From Bedellia somnulentella (taxonomy: Eukaryota > Arthropoda > Insecta > Lepidoptera > Bedelliidae), in NCBI GenBank assembly GCA_963576735.1, contig OY755177.1, positions 8,928,001 to 8,992,000 of the forward strand: a stretch of 64,000 nt of DNA. The letters are read 5' to 3'. This document shows, one piece after another, positions 33,977-45,030 of this stretch (positions are counted from its first letter, which is position 1; the number at the start of each line of letters is the position of its first letter). A model generated the notes under the pieces. It did not search any database and was not told the origin of the DNA. It was given only the letters and a program-made list of their open reading frames with translations. The translations under genes and the position numbers were made by a program.

Positions 33977-34450
33977 CACCCAATTGATTGTTGGGTGTGG
34001 CAGAAGAAGCATGAAAGTAGAGTGAATGCAGTAGAAATGAGATCCCTCAGAAAAGTGTGTAATGTAAGGTTATGTGATCGTGTGAGGAATGATGTGATTC
34101 GTGAAAGGTGTGGTGTAAAAGATGATATTGTAAGAAAGATAGAAAAAGGAATGTTGAGATGGTTTGGGCACATAGAGAGGATGGATGACAGTAAATTGGT
34201 GAAAGAGATATATAGAGCCAATGTGGAAGGTAATGTTAGTAGAGGACGACCTCGGAGGACACATTTGGATCAAATAGAACATGTGCTCAAAAAGGCAGGT
34301 GTCCGCAGTATGAAGAATAAAAGAGCATGTATGAAAAGATTGATGGATGTAAACGAAGCCAGAGAGGTTTGCCAGGATCGTACAAAGTGGCGATCGATAG
34401 TCTCTGCCTACCCCAATGGGAACTAACGGCGTGAGAATATGTATGTATGT
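33977..34450 (+). mobile_element. Unit 2: LINE C-terminal fragment insertion
   Basis: Copy of 17758-18231, with the same ATAATTGATCA flanks and an open frame at 33995-34426. Confidence 0.9.
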
Positions 34451-34872
34451 ATAATTGATCAATAACATGTCTATGGTTAAATTTATTACACTTAATGTCA
34501 GCACAATTTAAAAATTCATTCGGAAAATCTAATATTCTCAATTTATCATGGCACAATTTAGTATAATTATTAATTTCGTCATAATTTCTTTCTCCCCACA
34601 AAACTTTACTAAATACATTATTTTTGCTATATTCTAATACAGGCTTAATGTTATCTAAGTTACATTCTATAATATAATTAACGGAAAGTGGTTCGACCAA
34701 CGCACGTCATAATTGGGATAAAAGTCACAAATTGAATTTTCGGCCACTTTTGTAACTACACAGTGGTCTAGCCAGCTTGTAGACCCGGTTACCTCACTTC
34801 CAGTCTTGTTCTAATTTAAATTTGGTTAATTCATCAAAAAATGTTTTACTCGGATTAGCATTAAAGTTACCT

Positions 34873-35347
34873 CATAAATAAAAGATGTTATTAAAGGAAA
34901 GAAAAATTTCGACACTGGCGGGGTTCGAACCCGCGACCTTCGGGTATACGCCCCCGTCGCTCTGCCAACTGAGCTACAGTGTCAGTTGGCATCCAGCGCG
35001 AAATTTCTCTATCTTTTGTTTCTTTTTTACACGTTCAAGTAGTGTTTGCGTTTCCTACCTCCGAATTTTTAACTAATTCGGACGGCCACTTGTCTACCTT
35101 TTCAGATAGAATGCAAATGTTGGAAACGCCTAACTATCACATAATTTAATGTTTTTTGACATGAATTCCTCATGTGGGGATTATTACTCATAAATAAAAG
35201 ATGTTATTAAAGGAAAGAAAAATTTCGACACTGGCGGGGTTCGAACCCGCGACCTTCGGATATACGCCCCCGTCGCTTTAATAACATCTTTTATTTATGA
35301 GTAATAATCCCCACATGAGGAATTCATGTCAAAAAACATTAAATTAA
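34873..35347 (-). mobile_element. Unit 2: tRNA-like SINE with a 67-bp hairpin end
   Basis: Copy of 18654-19128, with tRNA-like sequence at 34911-34983 and arms at 35146-35212 and 35276-35342. Confidence 0.85.
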
Positions 35348-35816
35348 TAAAGTTACCTAATATATACACTGAGTTTACATTGTTACTGTTCATAATAGCA
35401 CTCACCAGGCTAAGCAATTCGTATACTCTGCTAAGTTATCTTTTTTATCCGTAGGCATGTATACACTGAACACTATGAGCGACCTTTGACCTATTGAAAT
35501 GCTTATAGCACACACGCGCGGATTGTTACACTGCACTATAGGCACATTTGGAAAATCACTCTTATTCCACAGCAGCGCGACCCCGCAGTGGGGCCGCCCG
35601 CGCAGCATGCCCGCCTCCGTGTCCACCGCCGACACACCCGTGTCGAAACGCTGGTCGACCTCGCTCAGAAAGTCAATCGCATCAGGCAGCAGCCATAATT
35701 CTTGCAGGGCAATTATGTCCGTCGACCAGCACAGATTTAAGAAACACTGAATGGAGCGCTTCGCACCCTTACAATTCAAGCTGACTAAACGGTGTTATGT
35801 TTTATTTGCCACTAGC

Positions 35817-37327
35817 TTTTTGCCCCGCGACTTCGTCCGCGTGGACTTCATTTTTTGCATCCAGTTTACATAATACCAAAATACCGAAACACTATCTCAA
35901 CTCTGTGTTTTATATTTATAATCCCGCGGGCGTTGTTAATGACATAAAGGACATCGAGACTTTTTAAGTGATTGTTGGGCGATTCAGTTTGTGAAGCATC
36001 ACTAACAACCTTGTTTAAACTATCTTTTATTAATCTATTTCCAAAATTGGATGAAGAATTAGCATCTCTGAATACCCTTTTGAATACCTTACCTCTGGCT
36101 ACACTTTTATGGCATTTATGGTTGTTAGCATATACTCATGGATTTCATAAATTCAATCGCACCAAGTTTTATTATAAAATGTAAAAAAAAACTCTATATT
36201 AACTTTCATTTGCTATATCAACCCGTTAGGTGTTGAGTTCCAAAAATTCCTTTTTAATTGTTCATAAGAATCATGAAACAAATATACCAAGTTTTTATGT
36301 TCAGAAATGAAAATATCTTTAGTAAGTACAGATACGGATAGTAGTTTGGCGCTGCGGGGCGGCGGCCCGGTGCTGCCCCCTACACTGACCGTTGATGATA
36401 TTGGGAGAACTTGCAGCGATTGCTCGGCAATATAGGGATGATTAGTGGTGGATCTCCATCCAAAATAATCGCTAAATTGAAGGGATAGTGCTTGCTATTA
36501 TTATATATAGTGCTATTTTAAGCTACCAAAACTTTTTTTTACAAAAAGATTGAAATACCTGAGATATGAACCCGGGACGATTGATTCATAATAGTTCTAA
36601 TTAAATATTCATAGTAGTTAGTTATACCGCTACGCCACGGAGACGTTACCGGGGCGGTGTCAAATTTTTATTACGCTTTATTTCATATTAGTCTTACTAT
36701 TGATAAACAAATTTGTCATTTAAATGTTCATTTATTTTGATGAAAACTAATGAAACCCCTTCATCTTTCCAAAATGAACATTAACAAAGTGTCTGTTGTG
36801 AATTCCATCGATGATAAAAATAATCGCTGCAATATTTTGAGCCATATATGAGTTAAGGTTTTTTGATGTTACTATGAGAACTCTTGCGGATTCCTTAGTT
36901 TCAAGGAATCGTCGTCGTTTCATTTAGCTTCTAAATTTACATGTTTATATTCGTTTGCAATATAAGTAGATGTAAAAAAAAAATATACGATAAACAAATA
37001 GTACATCATCCCTCGGGAGTTTCTTATTTTCGGGGATCCATTATCGTACCATTAAGCTTCTAAATTTTGATTTTTATATTAGTTTACAATATTTTACTTT
37101 GTTTTAAACGATACACAGCGCCATCTCCAATGCATCCAGCAAGCAAACTATATTTTTGATATCCCGTGGGAACATATTTTTTTCCAGGATAAAAGTCCCT
37201 ATCATTTAATTTAGACTTCTAACTACACGTCTGAAAAATTTCAAAGTAATCGGTTCAGTATTTACGGCGTGAAAGCGGAACAAACAAACAAACAAACTCA
37301 CTTTCTCATTTATTATATTAGTATGGA
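35817..37327 (+). mobile_element. Repeat R4, fuller copy crossing the right end of unit 2
   Basis: From TAGCTTTTTGCCCCGCGAC to TTTATTATATTAGTATGGA. Near its right end are the phrases AATCGGTTCAGTATTTACGG and a CAAA repeat followed by CTCACTTTCTCATTTAT, typical of non-autonomous lepidopteran repeats. No coding frame. The tRNA-like segment is at ~36564-36644. The next R4 copy begins at the following base. Confidence 0.75.
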
Positions 37328-38110
37328 CTAGCTTTCTGCCCGCGACTTCGTCCGCGTGGACTTCATTTTTTGTATCCGGTTTACATTCAAAATACCGAAG
37401 CACTATCTCAACTTCTGTTTTTTATATTTAAATTCCCGCGGGCGTTGTAAAGGATATAAAGGACATTGAGGCTTTTCAAGTGATTGTTGGGCGATGCAGT
37501 TGGTGACCCATCACTAATTACCTTTATTTAACTACCTTTTCCCTAGTCTATTTCCAAAACTGGATGAAGAATTACTTTCTTTGAAGCAGTGGCTACCCTT
37601 TTATGGAATTTATGGACGTTAATACATACTCATGAATAATTGATGGACGAATTTTATAAATTCAATCGCACCAAATTTTATGTTTCTGATACAAAAATGT
37701 CAAAAATCTCTATATTAACTTTCATTTGCTCTATCAACCTCTTAGGGGTTGAGTTCCAAAAAATCCCTTTTTAATTTTTCATAAGAATCATGAACCAAAC
37801 CATTTTGTACCAAGTTTCTATGTTCAAAATGAGAATATCTTAGTGAGTACAAATACAAATTCGAATAGTAGTTTGGCAATCCGGTGCTGCCGCCACTGAC
37901 CGCGCTGGTGATAGCGGGAGAGCTTGCAGCGATTGCTCGGGAAGATGGGGATGGTTAGTGGTGGAGCTCCATACAAAATAATCGCGGAAGTGAAGGGATG
38001 GTGCTTGCTATTATAATATATAGATTGCTATTCAAAGCTAACAAAACAAAAATAATAATTACAAAATGCTTGAATCACCTGAGATACGAATCCGGAACGA
38101 TTGATTCATA
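37328..38110 (+). mobile_element. Second R4 copy, head-to-tail with the first
   Basis: Starts CTAGCTTTCTGCCCGCGAC immediately after the end of the previous copy. It is diverged from it and lacks the right portion; the last clear match is GGAACGATTGATTCATAATAG near 38095-38115. Confidence 0.7.
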
Positions 38111-38315
38111 ATAGTTCTAGTTAAATATGCGGCGGTGGCAAATTTACTTTCCGCCCATACCATCGCCCGCGTGGAATTCGGTTATATTGCGGTATAAAGT
38201 ATAAAACTTCTCATTTCCACAGAAAATTCTAAGAAGAGCGATGTATCGCTGGATATGCTCAGTTGTTAAAACAAAACTGAATAGTGCACTATATTAAATG
38301 TTTTCCCTTGTGGAG
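38111..38315. other. Short spacer before the helicase fragment
   Basis: Contains an isolated GCCCGCGTGGAATTCGG (R4-like) near 38167. No gene. Confidence 0.4.
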
Positions 38316-38850
38316 TTAAAACATGCAGATTATGGACACTGAAAAACAATGCTTTTCTAAGTGTACTCCAGCAACCCTTAGAGTTTGGACTTGTGCTCTA
38401 TTAATGGTCATTGCAAATGAAACCCTTACTCGTATAGGAAATTTAAGTCTTTTAAATTGAAATGGGAGGTCTTTTGGAATAATCGAAATCCGAGGTATGA
38501 GTACACTTTCACCCTTGGCTGCGCCAGTTAAAATAGTGACTGTTATAATGTTCAGCCCAAGCTGAGTGACACGCAGCCTGGTACCATCACACAGTCTAGG
38601 GGCATCGAGATTGCGCATGAGCATCACCGGAACACCTACTTTTAGTTTTATTTTATTAGAAGGCACCCCAGATAGATCCAAAGAATTTAAGAACTCCACA
38701 GGACATGACGTACTATGTTCTGTTTCTATCACTGTGTCTACAGATAATTATTCAGTATTTTCTCCCATAACTTCATCATTCAAAATATTTTCATTTATTT
38801 TAGTGACCGTTTCATTTTTTGGTGCTAATATTGCGTGTTCGCACAGCACC
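38316..38850 (-). pseudogene. Helitron Rep/helicase C-terminal fragment
   Basis: Minus-strand coding remnant of the PIF1-type helicase part of a Helitron protein. Landmarks in order: AILAPKNETVTKINENIL (~38830-38775), an in-frame stop near 38745, then PVEFLNSLDLSGVPSNKIKL, GVPVMLMRNLDAPRLCDGTR, LIPRISIIPKDLPFQFKRL and SFAMTINRAQVQTLRVAGV (the late helicase motifs). It ends where a typical protein would continue with a YVACSR-like segment, so the 3' end is missing. The Rep nuclease and earlier helicase motifs are absent from the window. Confidence 0.85.
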
Positions 38851-39659
38851 TAGAAAAAAGCACTAAACTAACTGTTATATAACTACTGCCTAAAACCTAA
38901 AATCTATAACAAACACAGTTCAATCTAAAATATTAGGAACCAAAAAATATACCAAACTAAACTATAAAAATCTATACGACGAACAAAGTGCACTAAACTA
39001 ACCTATCTAACTATTATTCAGCCTACTGCGAAAAACCTAAAATCTATAAAATGCATATTACAATATAAACATTATACAACGGTAGAAACCTAAAAAACAC
39101 ACACAATACCAGTAACTAAGTACATTAAGTAAAGTAAGTGACTCGAATAGTGCAAGTAAAGTAGTAACGATGATCTATTACATTGACATATAATATGTCG
39201 AATCTTCATACTTTTCAGTCATTTGTATTTGTATCAAAGATATTTTTAATTTCGTAACACTTCAATAGTTGTTGTTTTTTTTTTGTTTACCGGAGGGGAA
39301 ATCGTCATGGATCCCCCGTCGCTCGGCTCAAAACCCCTCCGGCTCGGTGCTGCTGGCCCTGCGGCCTATGCGGCGTCACCCTGATGGCCTTATTTGAATA
39401 GTTCTTGTATCAGATTCTGGGTTTATATACTCTAATAAAGAAGAAATCATACCGCGATGTAGAAAGTTCAGACAGCGCCATCTATTGGTTAACATGCAAA
39501 CAACGCCGCGCGTTTTTATAAGGATTCAGCTGAAAGGTTGAAGATTGCGCTGCTAAAATCCACAAAGTGAGGATGTCGGAAAGTTTCCGGCCGCTGGTTA
39601 AAGCGTAATATATCAACCCACTTCTTATGTATCTTGAAAATACATCGTTACCACGTTTT
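38851..39659. other. Repeat-rich non-coding stretch
   Basis: Holds two similar A-rich blocks (GCACTAAACTAAC followed by CTGCCTAAAACC or CTGCGAAAAACC, ~38855-39050). A GC-rich repeat fragment begins TTTACCGGAGGGGAAATCG (~39286-39390). AGACAGCGCCATCTATTGG (~39470) resembles motifs found near R4 ends. No gene. Confidence 0.5.
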
Positions 39660-39918
39660 GAAAAATACCCAGCGCCATCTCTTGCGTTCCTCGAGAACTA
39701 AATATTACCTTGTTACGACACACAGCGCAAGCAAACAATATTTTTGTTATCCCTCGGGAATATCATTTTTCCGGGATAAAAGTGCTCTATAATTTAATTT
39801 GGACTTCTAACTATATGTCTGCAAAATTTCAAAGCAATCAGTTAAGTAGTTGCGGCGTGAAAGCGCCACAAATAAACAAACAAACAAACTCACTTTCCCA
39901 TTTATAATATTAGTATGG
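39660..39918 (+). mobile_element. R4 right-end fragment
   Basis: Matches the right part of 35817-37327: CAGCGCCATCTC, ATCCCTCGGGAATATC, CCGGGATAAAAG, TTGCGGCGTGAAAGCG and TTTATAATATTAGTATGGAT. It abuts the 3' end of the next coding remnant. Confidence 0.7.
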
Positions 39919-40302
39919 ATTATTATATTTAGTAAGGCCGACCACAGTGCTGCCACCGTTCACCTTTCTCCCTGGCTTGAAATGTACAAAACGATGAAAA
40001 ATAATTCCCTGCGGCCACAGTTTGTCATCTAAAAATAACGGTAATTTGGTTTCTGACACAAAGAATTTGTAGGCATTGTGGTCTTTCTCTCGTCGAAAAG
40101 TAATTTTCTCCAAAAATATTCTTTCATTCGTTTTCTTATAAATGTACTCACTTATATCTTTTACTGTGGTATCTTTATGTACTTTAGTAATAAAAATCGG
40201 TACTTTTATTTCGGCCGCTTTAAAGTTACCCTCCGCGTCCCGCGACGAACCAGCCGTACCAGAGTAACGATAATTCATTCTCGGTTTTTTACGTTGAACC
40301 AT
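39910..40302 (-). pseudogene. Probable ORF1-type protein fragment from a transposable element
   Basis: A 130-codon frame with real coding character: MVQRKKPRMNYR start, then VPIFITKVHKDTTVKDISEY, IFLEKITFRREKDHNAYKF and FVSETKLPLFLDDKLWPQG, ending FHRFVHFKPGR. The pattern (strand, helix, then LDDKLWPxGIxFRRFVHFK) is what I associate with the RRM-like C-terminal domain of insect LINE ORF1-like proteins; this is recalled from family patterns, not proven. The last codons run into the R4 end at 39918, so the C-terminus may have been altered by an insertion. Confidence 0.5.
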
Positions 40303-40439
40303 TTTCCATTAACCCTCAGCTTTCGTAGTCCCAGCAAATGATATTTTGGGTCCACAATCATTTACCTATTTGTTTATTTTTGCATTCGCGCTCGCCGTTG
40401 TTGATAAGTCGCACAGCTGATTCTCTGCTATCGGCTCTC

Positions 40440-40903
40440 GTAGCAAACCGGCCGAACTGGCTAGGGGGGATCCTGAACCGATCATACCCCCTACCCTACG
40501 GTCAGCTACGCGCATGACTAAAAGAACGCATTCACTCCCTCTCCAAGATACACTGGCAGGAAGAGCCCGGTTGCAGACAGTCGAAGGAAATCATGCCAAC
40601 CCTTGACAGGAAGCTTACCGGGCGCGCCCTGCGACTAAGCAGAAAAGATCTGCGGACAGTGACTGGGGTACTTACAGGACATACCACACTAAACAAACAC
40701 TTATACATTATAGGCATTACCGACAGCCCCACGTGCTGAGCGTGCATGGAAGCTGAGAAAACGGTCGCTCACGTGCTCCAGGAATGCACTGGGGTAGCCG
40801 ACATCCGCTACAACTCAATAGAATCCATAAAGTCGCTCCCAGAGGCGGTAGCTGACCTGGATAAGCTACTCGCCTTCTGGACGGAATTAGGTTGGGAAAA
40901 TTA
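40440..40903 (+). pseudogene. LINE C-terminal fragment (after RNase H)
   Basis: Fragmented frame: HWQEEPGCRQSKEIMP, LTGRALRLSRKDLRTVTGVL, TGHTTLNKHLYIIGITDSPT, a stop at 40738-40740 where Cys-x-x-Cys sequence is expected, then AEKTVAHVLQECTGVADIR and LLAFWTELGWEN before a genuine-looking stop. This is the terminal domain of LOA/Jockey-type LINEs with RNase H, so it may be the 3' part missing from 12623-15165, although the two need not be one element. Confidence 0.75.
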
Positions 40904-40975
40904 AATGACCACTTGGTCCACGTACAATGGCCTGCCATGCCGGGCTCAGTGCGGAAACCCGTGGCGTTTACCGCC

Positions 40976-41069
40976 GTGACAGACTTGGTCTCTTTTCCAC
41001 TTCTTCTATAAGAACATCATTAACAATATCGTCTTCACAAATGTTTACATTTTGCGGTTGTGACGCCAT
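40976..41069 (-). pseudogene. Possible first exon of a MADF-like protein
   Basis: From ATG at 41067-41069 the minus strand reads MASQPQNVNICEDDIVNDV then LIEEVEKRPSLS, and ends at the inserted LINE. DVLIEEVEKRPSL resembles the start of a MADF domain (DNA-binding, common in insects and in PIF/Harbinger partner proteins). Only about 31 codons, so this is weak. Confidence 0.35.
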
Positions 41070-42238
41070 TTTGCGCGCGCTGTCGCGTCATTAGTTAGAA
41101 TGCAAATGGCGAACGACCGACGAGCGACAAGTGCGCGCACCGCTATGGAAACCTAACGACTCGGTGACAGTTTCGTCACGGGCTTGTTCGCCGGTCGGCG
41201 TTCACAACTGTCACCCAGTTGACACGTCGTAACATGCGCGTATCTCCATACACATCCATGGACTTGATAAGAGTGACAAAACAGTCACGGTGACTAAAGT
41301 CACCAGTGTGCGCTAGCTCTAAAAGTCATTTTGTAAACAATCGTGTCAAAAAAAATTGTCATGTACGGAATCTGAAAAATATTTCATCTAATCTACTTTT
41401 TTGTTTTCTCACTTTAGAGCTGAAATTTATAAATAATGAGTAAAACACTACATTTCAAACTTCAGCACCAAGAATCTTGTCATTGCCAGTTCGGGAATCA
41501 ATGACATTTGCCACTCGTCAATTAAATAATTTTCTGGTTCGAAATGTTGAATATCACTTCTTGCAAAAGTAATTCAGTTCAACATATATTTTCCTTCTCG
41601 AAAATCGCAAATAGAAGGCAGATAATCTGATGAGAAGCCATTTTGCAAGTCAAATGTGATCTAGATCTCAGATAAAAAGGACGCGTTTTTATTCTAAGTC
41701 GTTTGAAGTTTAATATGATTAAGTTTATACCTTTTATACGGCAGCACAAACATTGCACAGAAAAAAGTTGAGAATAATATGAAAGCTTACTGTGAGTGAG
41801 TTTTTATAATTACTATCCAAAGTTTTTTTACATACCTATATTATATGCTTCTTTATATAAGGTTACGATAAGTATCAAAAAATGACTTTTAAGCTATTGC
41901 ATAGCTTCTATCGCAGGCCTTGAGCGCGGGGACTAAATCCAGAAATTCCGTAACGAAAAAACCTCACGCTCCCCACTCCGACGGGCACGATGGTGTGGCT
42001 TGAAGGCCGTGTATCGTCTAACGTCGTGTCAGTTCGGCGGTCTTCGACACGACGCTGTGTGTCGTGCGATTAGACGTATTGTACGACTTTACGGAACTCG
42101 CCCGAATCGAGAGGAGCTGCTCCGAAATCGGACGAATACATAATCAGCTGTTTGTGAGAAAGTATATAGGTGTATAATTATTTATCTACAACAGTGAACG
42201 GCTGTACTTGTAAAATTTGTGTATTAAGTGTTTTGAAT
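41070..42238. other. GC-rich patches in AT-rich DNA, no assigned gene
   Basis: 41070-41330 is GC-rich with repeated GTGAC/GTCAC words (GACAGTTTCGTCAC, CAGTCACGGTGAC, AAAGTCACC). 41925-42145 is GC-rich with a 9-bp inverted repeat CGTCGTGTC/GACACGACG (~42022-42054). Between them the sequence is AT-rich. These could be promoter regions or transposon ends; I cannot decide. Confidence 0.35.
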
Positions 42239-42307
42239 ATGAATGAACAAAGTGCATTTGTTATTAATGAAGAAAGTCACGAAAAAATAGTGAAAGAAGA
42301 TGAATGA
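42239..42307 (+). other. Small open frame with gene-start-like context
   Basis: A 22-codon frame (MNEQSAFVINEESHEKIVKE...) ends with TGA just before GTACTC. A plausible splice acceptor (TTTTCGTTTTATAG) lies at ~42415-42428, followed by a Lys-rich frame (KRMELKRKKTN). The stop argues against a simple two-exon gene. No family recognised. Confidence 0.2.
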
Positions 42308-42551
42308 GTACTCTATATACATACATTTTATTATTATCACAAATGCAGTATTAATTCCAAATTGAAAATATAATACTGCTATAAAGATAACCCCAATTAT
42401 TTTTATACCTAGATATTTTCGTTTTATAGAGAAGAAAAGCGTATGGAGCTAAAAAGAAAAAAGACTAATGTGCTATTGCTATTTCAACATTAACTTCGCT
42501 GATAAAAATCAGAGCAGTTGACATTTTTTTTTGACAACATTGAATTTAAAA

Positions 42552-42704
42552 ATGAATAATAATTTACAAGAGTCCACAATGAAATATGGGACCACCATTG
42601 ACGCAGTATTTTCTAGGTATTTAGAGGATATTAAGTCACAAACTTATGTTTCTTATTTTAGTTATCATAAACCTATAATTTCAATGATAGATATTCCTGA
42701 ATAA
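42552..42704 (+). other. Small open frame with protein-like sequence, unrecognised
   Basis: Fifty codons from ATG to TAA, including MKYGTTIDAVFSRYLEDI and YVSYFSYHKPIISMI. The composition is more protein-like than nearby random frames, and AATAAA signals follow at ~42725. It may be the last exon of a transposon gene. Family unknown. Confidence 0.25.
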
Positions 42705-43819
42705 GCAACAGCTACTGTAAGATAATAAAACCCACATGTATTGTAAAATAATAAAAAATATTTTAAACAATATTAACTTTTTATTTATTTAATAAAAGAA
42801 AAATTTGTTTTCCTATCGGTCACCACGCTCAAAAGGTGTAACTTGAATTAATATCAAAGAAAAAGAAATATTGCATGAATAAAATAAAAAATAAATAATT
42901 ATAATTGCATAAGTTGATGCAGAATGCTACAACTACAATAGCTTTACCGCGGCAGTCCCCGAGTGCCACACGTATTTTTTTATTTAATAAATCAACTTAT
43001 TATTCAAAAATATTTACAGTTAAAAACTACCTAGTAATATACATCAAGTACAAAAAGAACTATATTTAACTTAAAAAAGAAAACGATAAGTTGGAACAGG
43101 ATTGGACCGAGTTTGGATCTAGGGCATTACTAGTGACCCTAGGGTCACCAGAAAAATAATTAATAAAATCGCTCATGGATATTTTTCATATTAAGACAAA
43201 AACATGTATCAAACATTTAACAAATGTTGAGTCTATTTCATTTACTGTGACTATACTTATTGCTTTAGAAAAAAAAAACAAGTTTTTCCCTTGCCAAGTT
43301 GGCTTCTTTTAGCACTATATTAAACTGGCATATGACTTATTTGGTTAATTCCTAATACTAGTGCTGTATGTATCGTATTATAGTTTGAATTTTAATTTTA
43401 TTAATAATTTAAATCTCATATTACAGCTTATCAGCTTATACAAAATAATTCTGTATTTATAATATTCTGGTTAGTAAAATATGTAATCTGTCTAATTGCG
43501 TCTCGCGTATAACGGATCTTTGTTTGTATATACCCTCCGTCTATATTTCAACCCATCCAAAAGATATAGATAGATGTTTAGTTAGCTCTAAACACATTGT
43601 CGATTATTTAAGTTATTAATGTAAAGCTATCAGTAATCAGCTAGTGTGTTTTTGTAACTACAGTAGGTTTAGAAATAGTGAATTGAATAACGTTTAATTA
43701 AATTTCGTATCCCACATAATAATAAAAAATAATACTATTTTGTCGTATGTTACACATTTTTTACCGCGCATCGTTCCTCTCTCAGTTGAGCTCATGGTGT
43801 GTTCGAATTCTAATGGCAG
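42705..43819. other. AT-rich stretch without a gene
   Basis: No coding frame. One unassigned GC-rich phrase, GCGGCAGTCCCCGAGTGCC, lies at ~42952. Confidence 0.45.
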
Positions 43820-43820
43820 A

Positions 43821-43869
43821 TCGTTATCGAAATAACAGAAACATCATTTTTATGTTATTTCGATAACGA
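43821..43869. repeat. Perfect 17-bp inverted repeat
   Basis: TCGTTATCGAAATAACA (43821-43837) is followed after 15 bases by its exact complement (43853-43869). It lies just outside the left arm of the large inverted repeat that begins near 43870. Confidence 0.9.
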
Positions 43870-45030
43870 CCTTGGCATATTATACCTATTAATATATTAT
43901 GTGATTATAACGGCTAAACAAATGAAATTGAAGCCTTTATTCATTTGGTTCATTGTAAATTATTGTCATTATAGCAATGGTTAGTTATTAGACTTTCCCA
44001 GTTTTTCGTTGAATAGGAAGATCTTCAATAGTCTCATATTATCCGTTTTTGCCTCGTTATATTTACTTTAGGATTGAAATATTTAATTCGAGGCTGTATA
44101 ATAGCGCTTACAATTCATTAATGAGAATGTTTTTCATACGTAATGTATATTTTAGTTTTCTTACCTTGGTAACTCAGTGGGAAAAGCACTGCATCTGACG
44201 CAGCCACAAAAATAGTATAGAAAAGAAAAATCTTAATTCCTCATAAGTAATAATTGGCTATATTGATTTTCTTCAAATGGGAATAACTGAAAGTACTTAT
44301 TTAGTGATATTTTTGCAAAAAGTTAAAAGATTTAATTTGGTCTCTGCCAGTGTATTTTCTAGACTTGTGTGTTTTTCCGAGTCATTGAGTAATACTAAGT
44401 TTATACTGGCAGGTGCTAGTATATGTATCTATGTACGTTTCAATAGGTATTGAAACACATAGATACATATATTCTCGCTTTAGTATAAAGAATTATATAA
44501 CTAAAAATATTTTGGAATAACTGGACTATACGACAAAGAAGATATGTTTTATGTTAACTATATTCGTGACCGCAAAAGATAAAAAGGAAGCAATCTTTAA
44601 GCAAACCTCTTTTGGGTTGAGAGTATCTTTCTTTATACTTCCTTTATATTATTTCAATTGTTTAAAGCATTCCGTAGGTGATTTATTGTGATCGCTTTAG
44701 AAGTAAAAAAACACAGGTTTGTGTACTGTATTTCGAGTGATATAAATTTGTAACGCATCCTGCAAATTTTAACCACATATTTTTGGTTCCAATACCATCA
44801 TTTTAATAACCAATAATTACAAAGTAGTTTGCCTATACTCCGGTCCGGCGAAGATAAATAGACTTAAGATGTGTGCAGTGTCGGACGTAATCGTAAGCTT
44901 ATAAAATTAAAATCTTGTTAAGTGCTGTTGCTGCTGCTCGTATTAAATTGATAGCTTTTTGAAATCCTAACATATAAGTTGGTTAAAACCAACTAATCTA
45001 TATATACATACATATACTCACGGCCATAAA
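43870..45030 (+). repeat. Left arm of a large diverged inverted repeat
   Basis: Complementary to 46550-47660 at many matched landmarks, in reversed order: CCTTGGCATATTATA, ATTGTAAATTATTGTCATTA, TCTTCAATAGTCTC, TTTGGTCTCTGCCAGTGTAT, AAACACAGGTTTGT, CTCCGGTCCGG, CTTAAGATGTGTGCAGTGTC, TGCTGCTGCTCGTATTAAAT and TTAGTTGG-type ends. Substitutions and indels show it is old. Confidence 0.85.

Larger units (their letters stand above)
31385..35794 (-). pseudogene. Unit 2: decayed endonuclease/RT LINE with three nested insertions
   Basis: Copy of 15166-19575. One visible coding difference: GARVICHIDG here against GARVVCHIDG in unit 1 near the RT active site. All three nested insertions are shared, so they predate the duplication. 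Confidence 0.87.
20525..36739 (+). repeat. Unit 2 of the ~16-kb direct duplication
   Basis: Near-identical to 4670-20520. By eye I count roughly ten base substitutions, for example 12128 T to C at 28347 and 16626 C to T at 32846. Other differences are one less G, three fewer TA repeats, a tiny inversion at 28821-28832, and a 380-bp gain at 21339-21718. On its right side R4 continues uninterrupted past the unit end, so unit 2 holds the original right junction. Confidence 0.96.

Noticed and set aside
12623..40903. The LINE at 12623-15165 and the C-terminal piece at 40440-40903 being one split element
   Set aside because: They could belong to the same family, but they are 25 kb apart with many intervening events and no shared breakpoint sequence.
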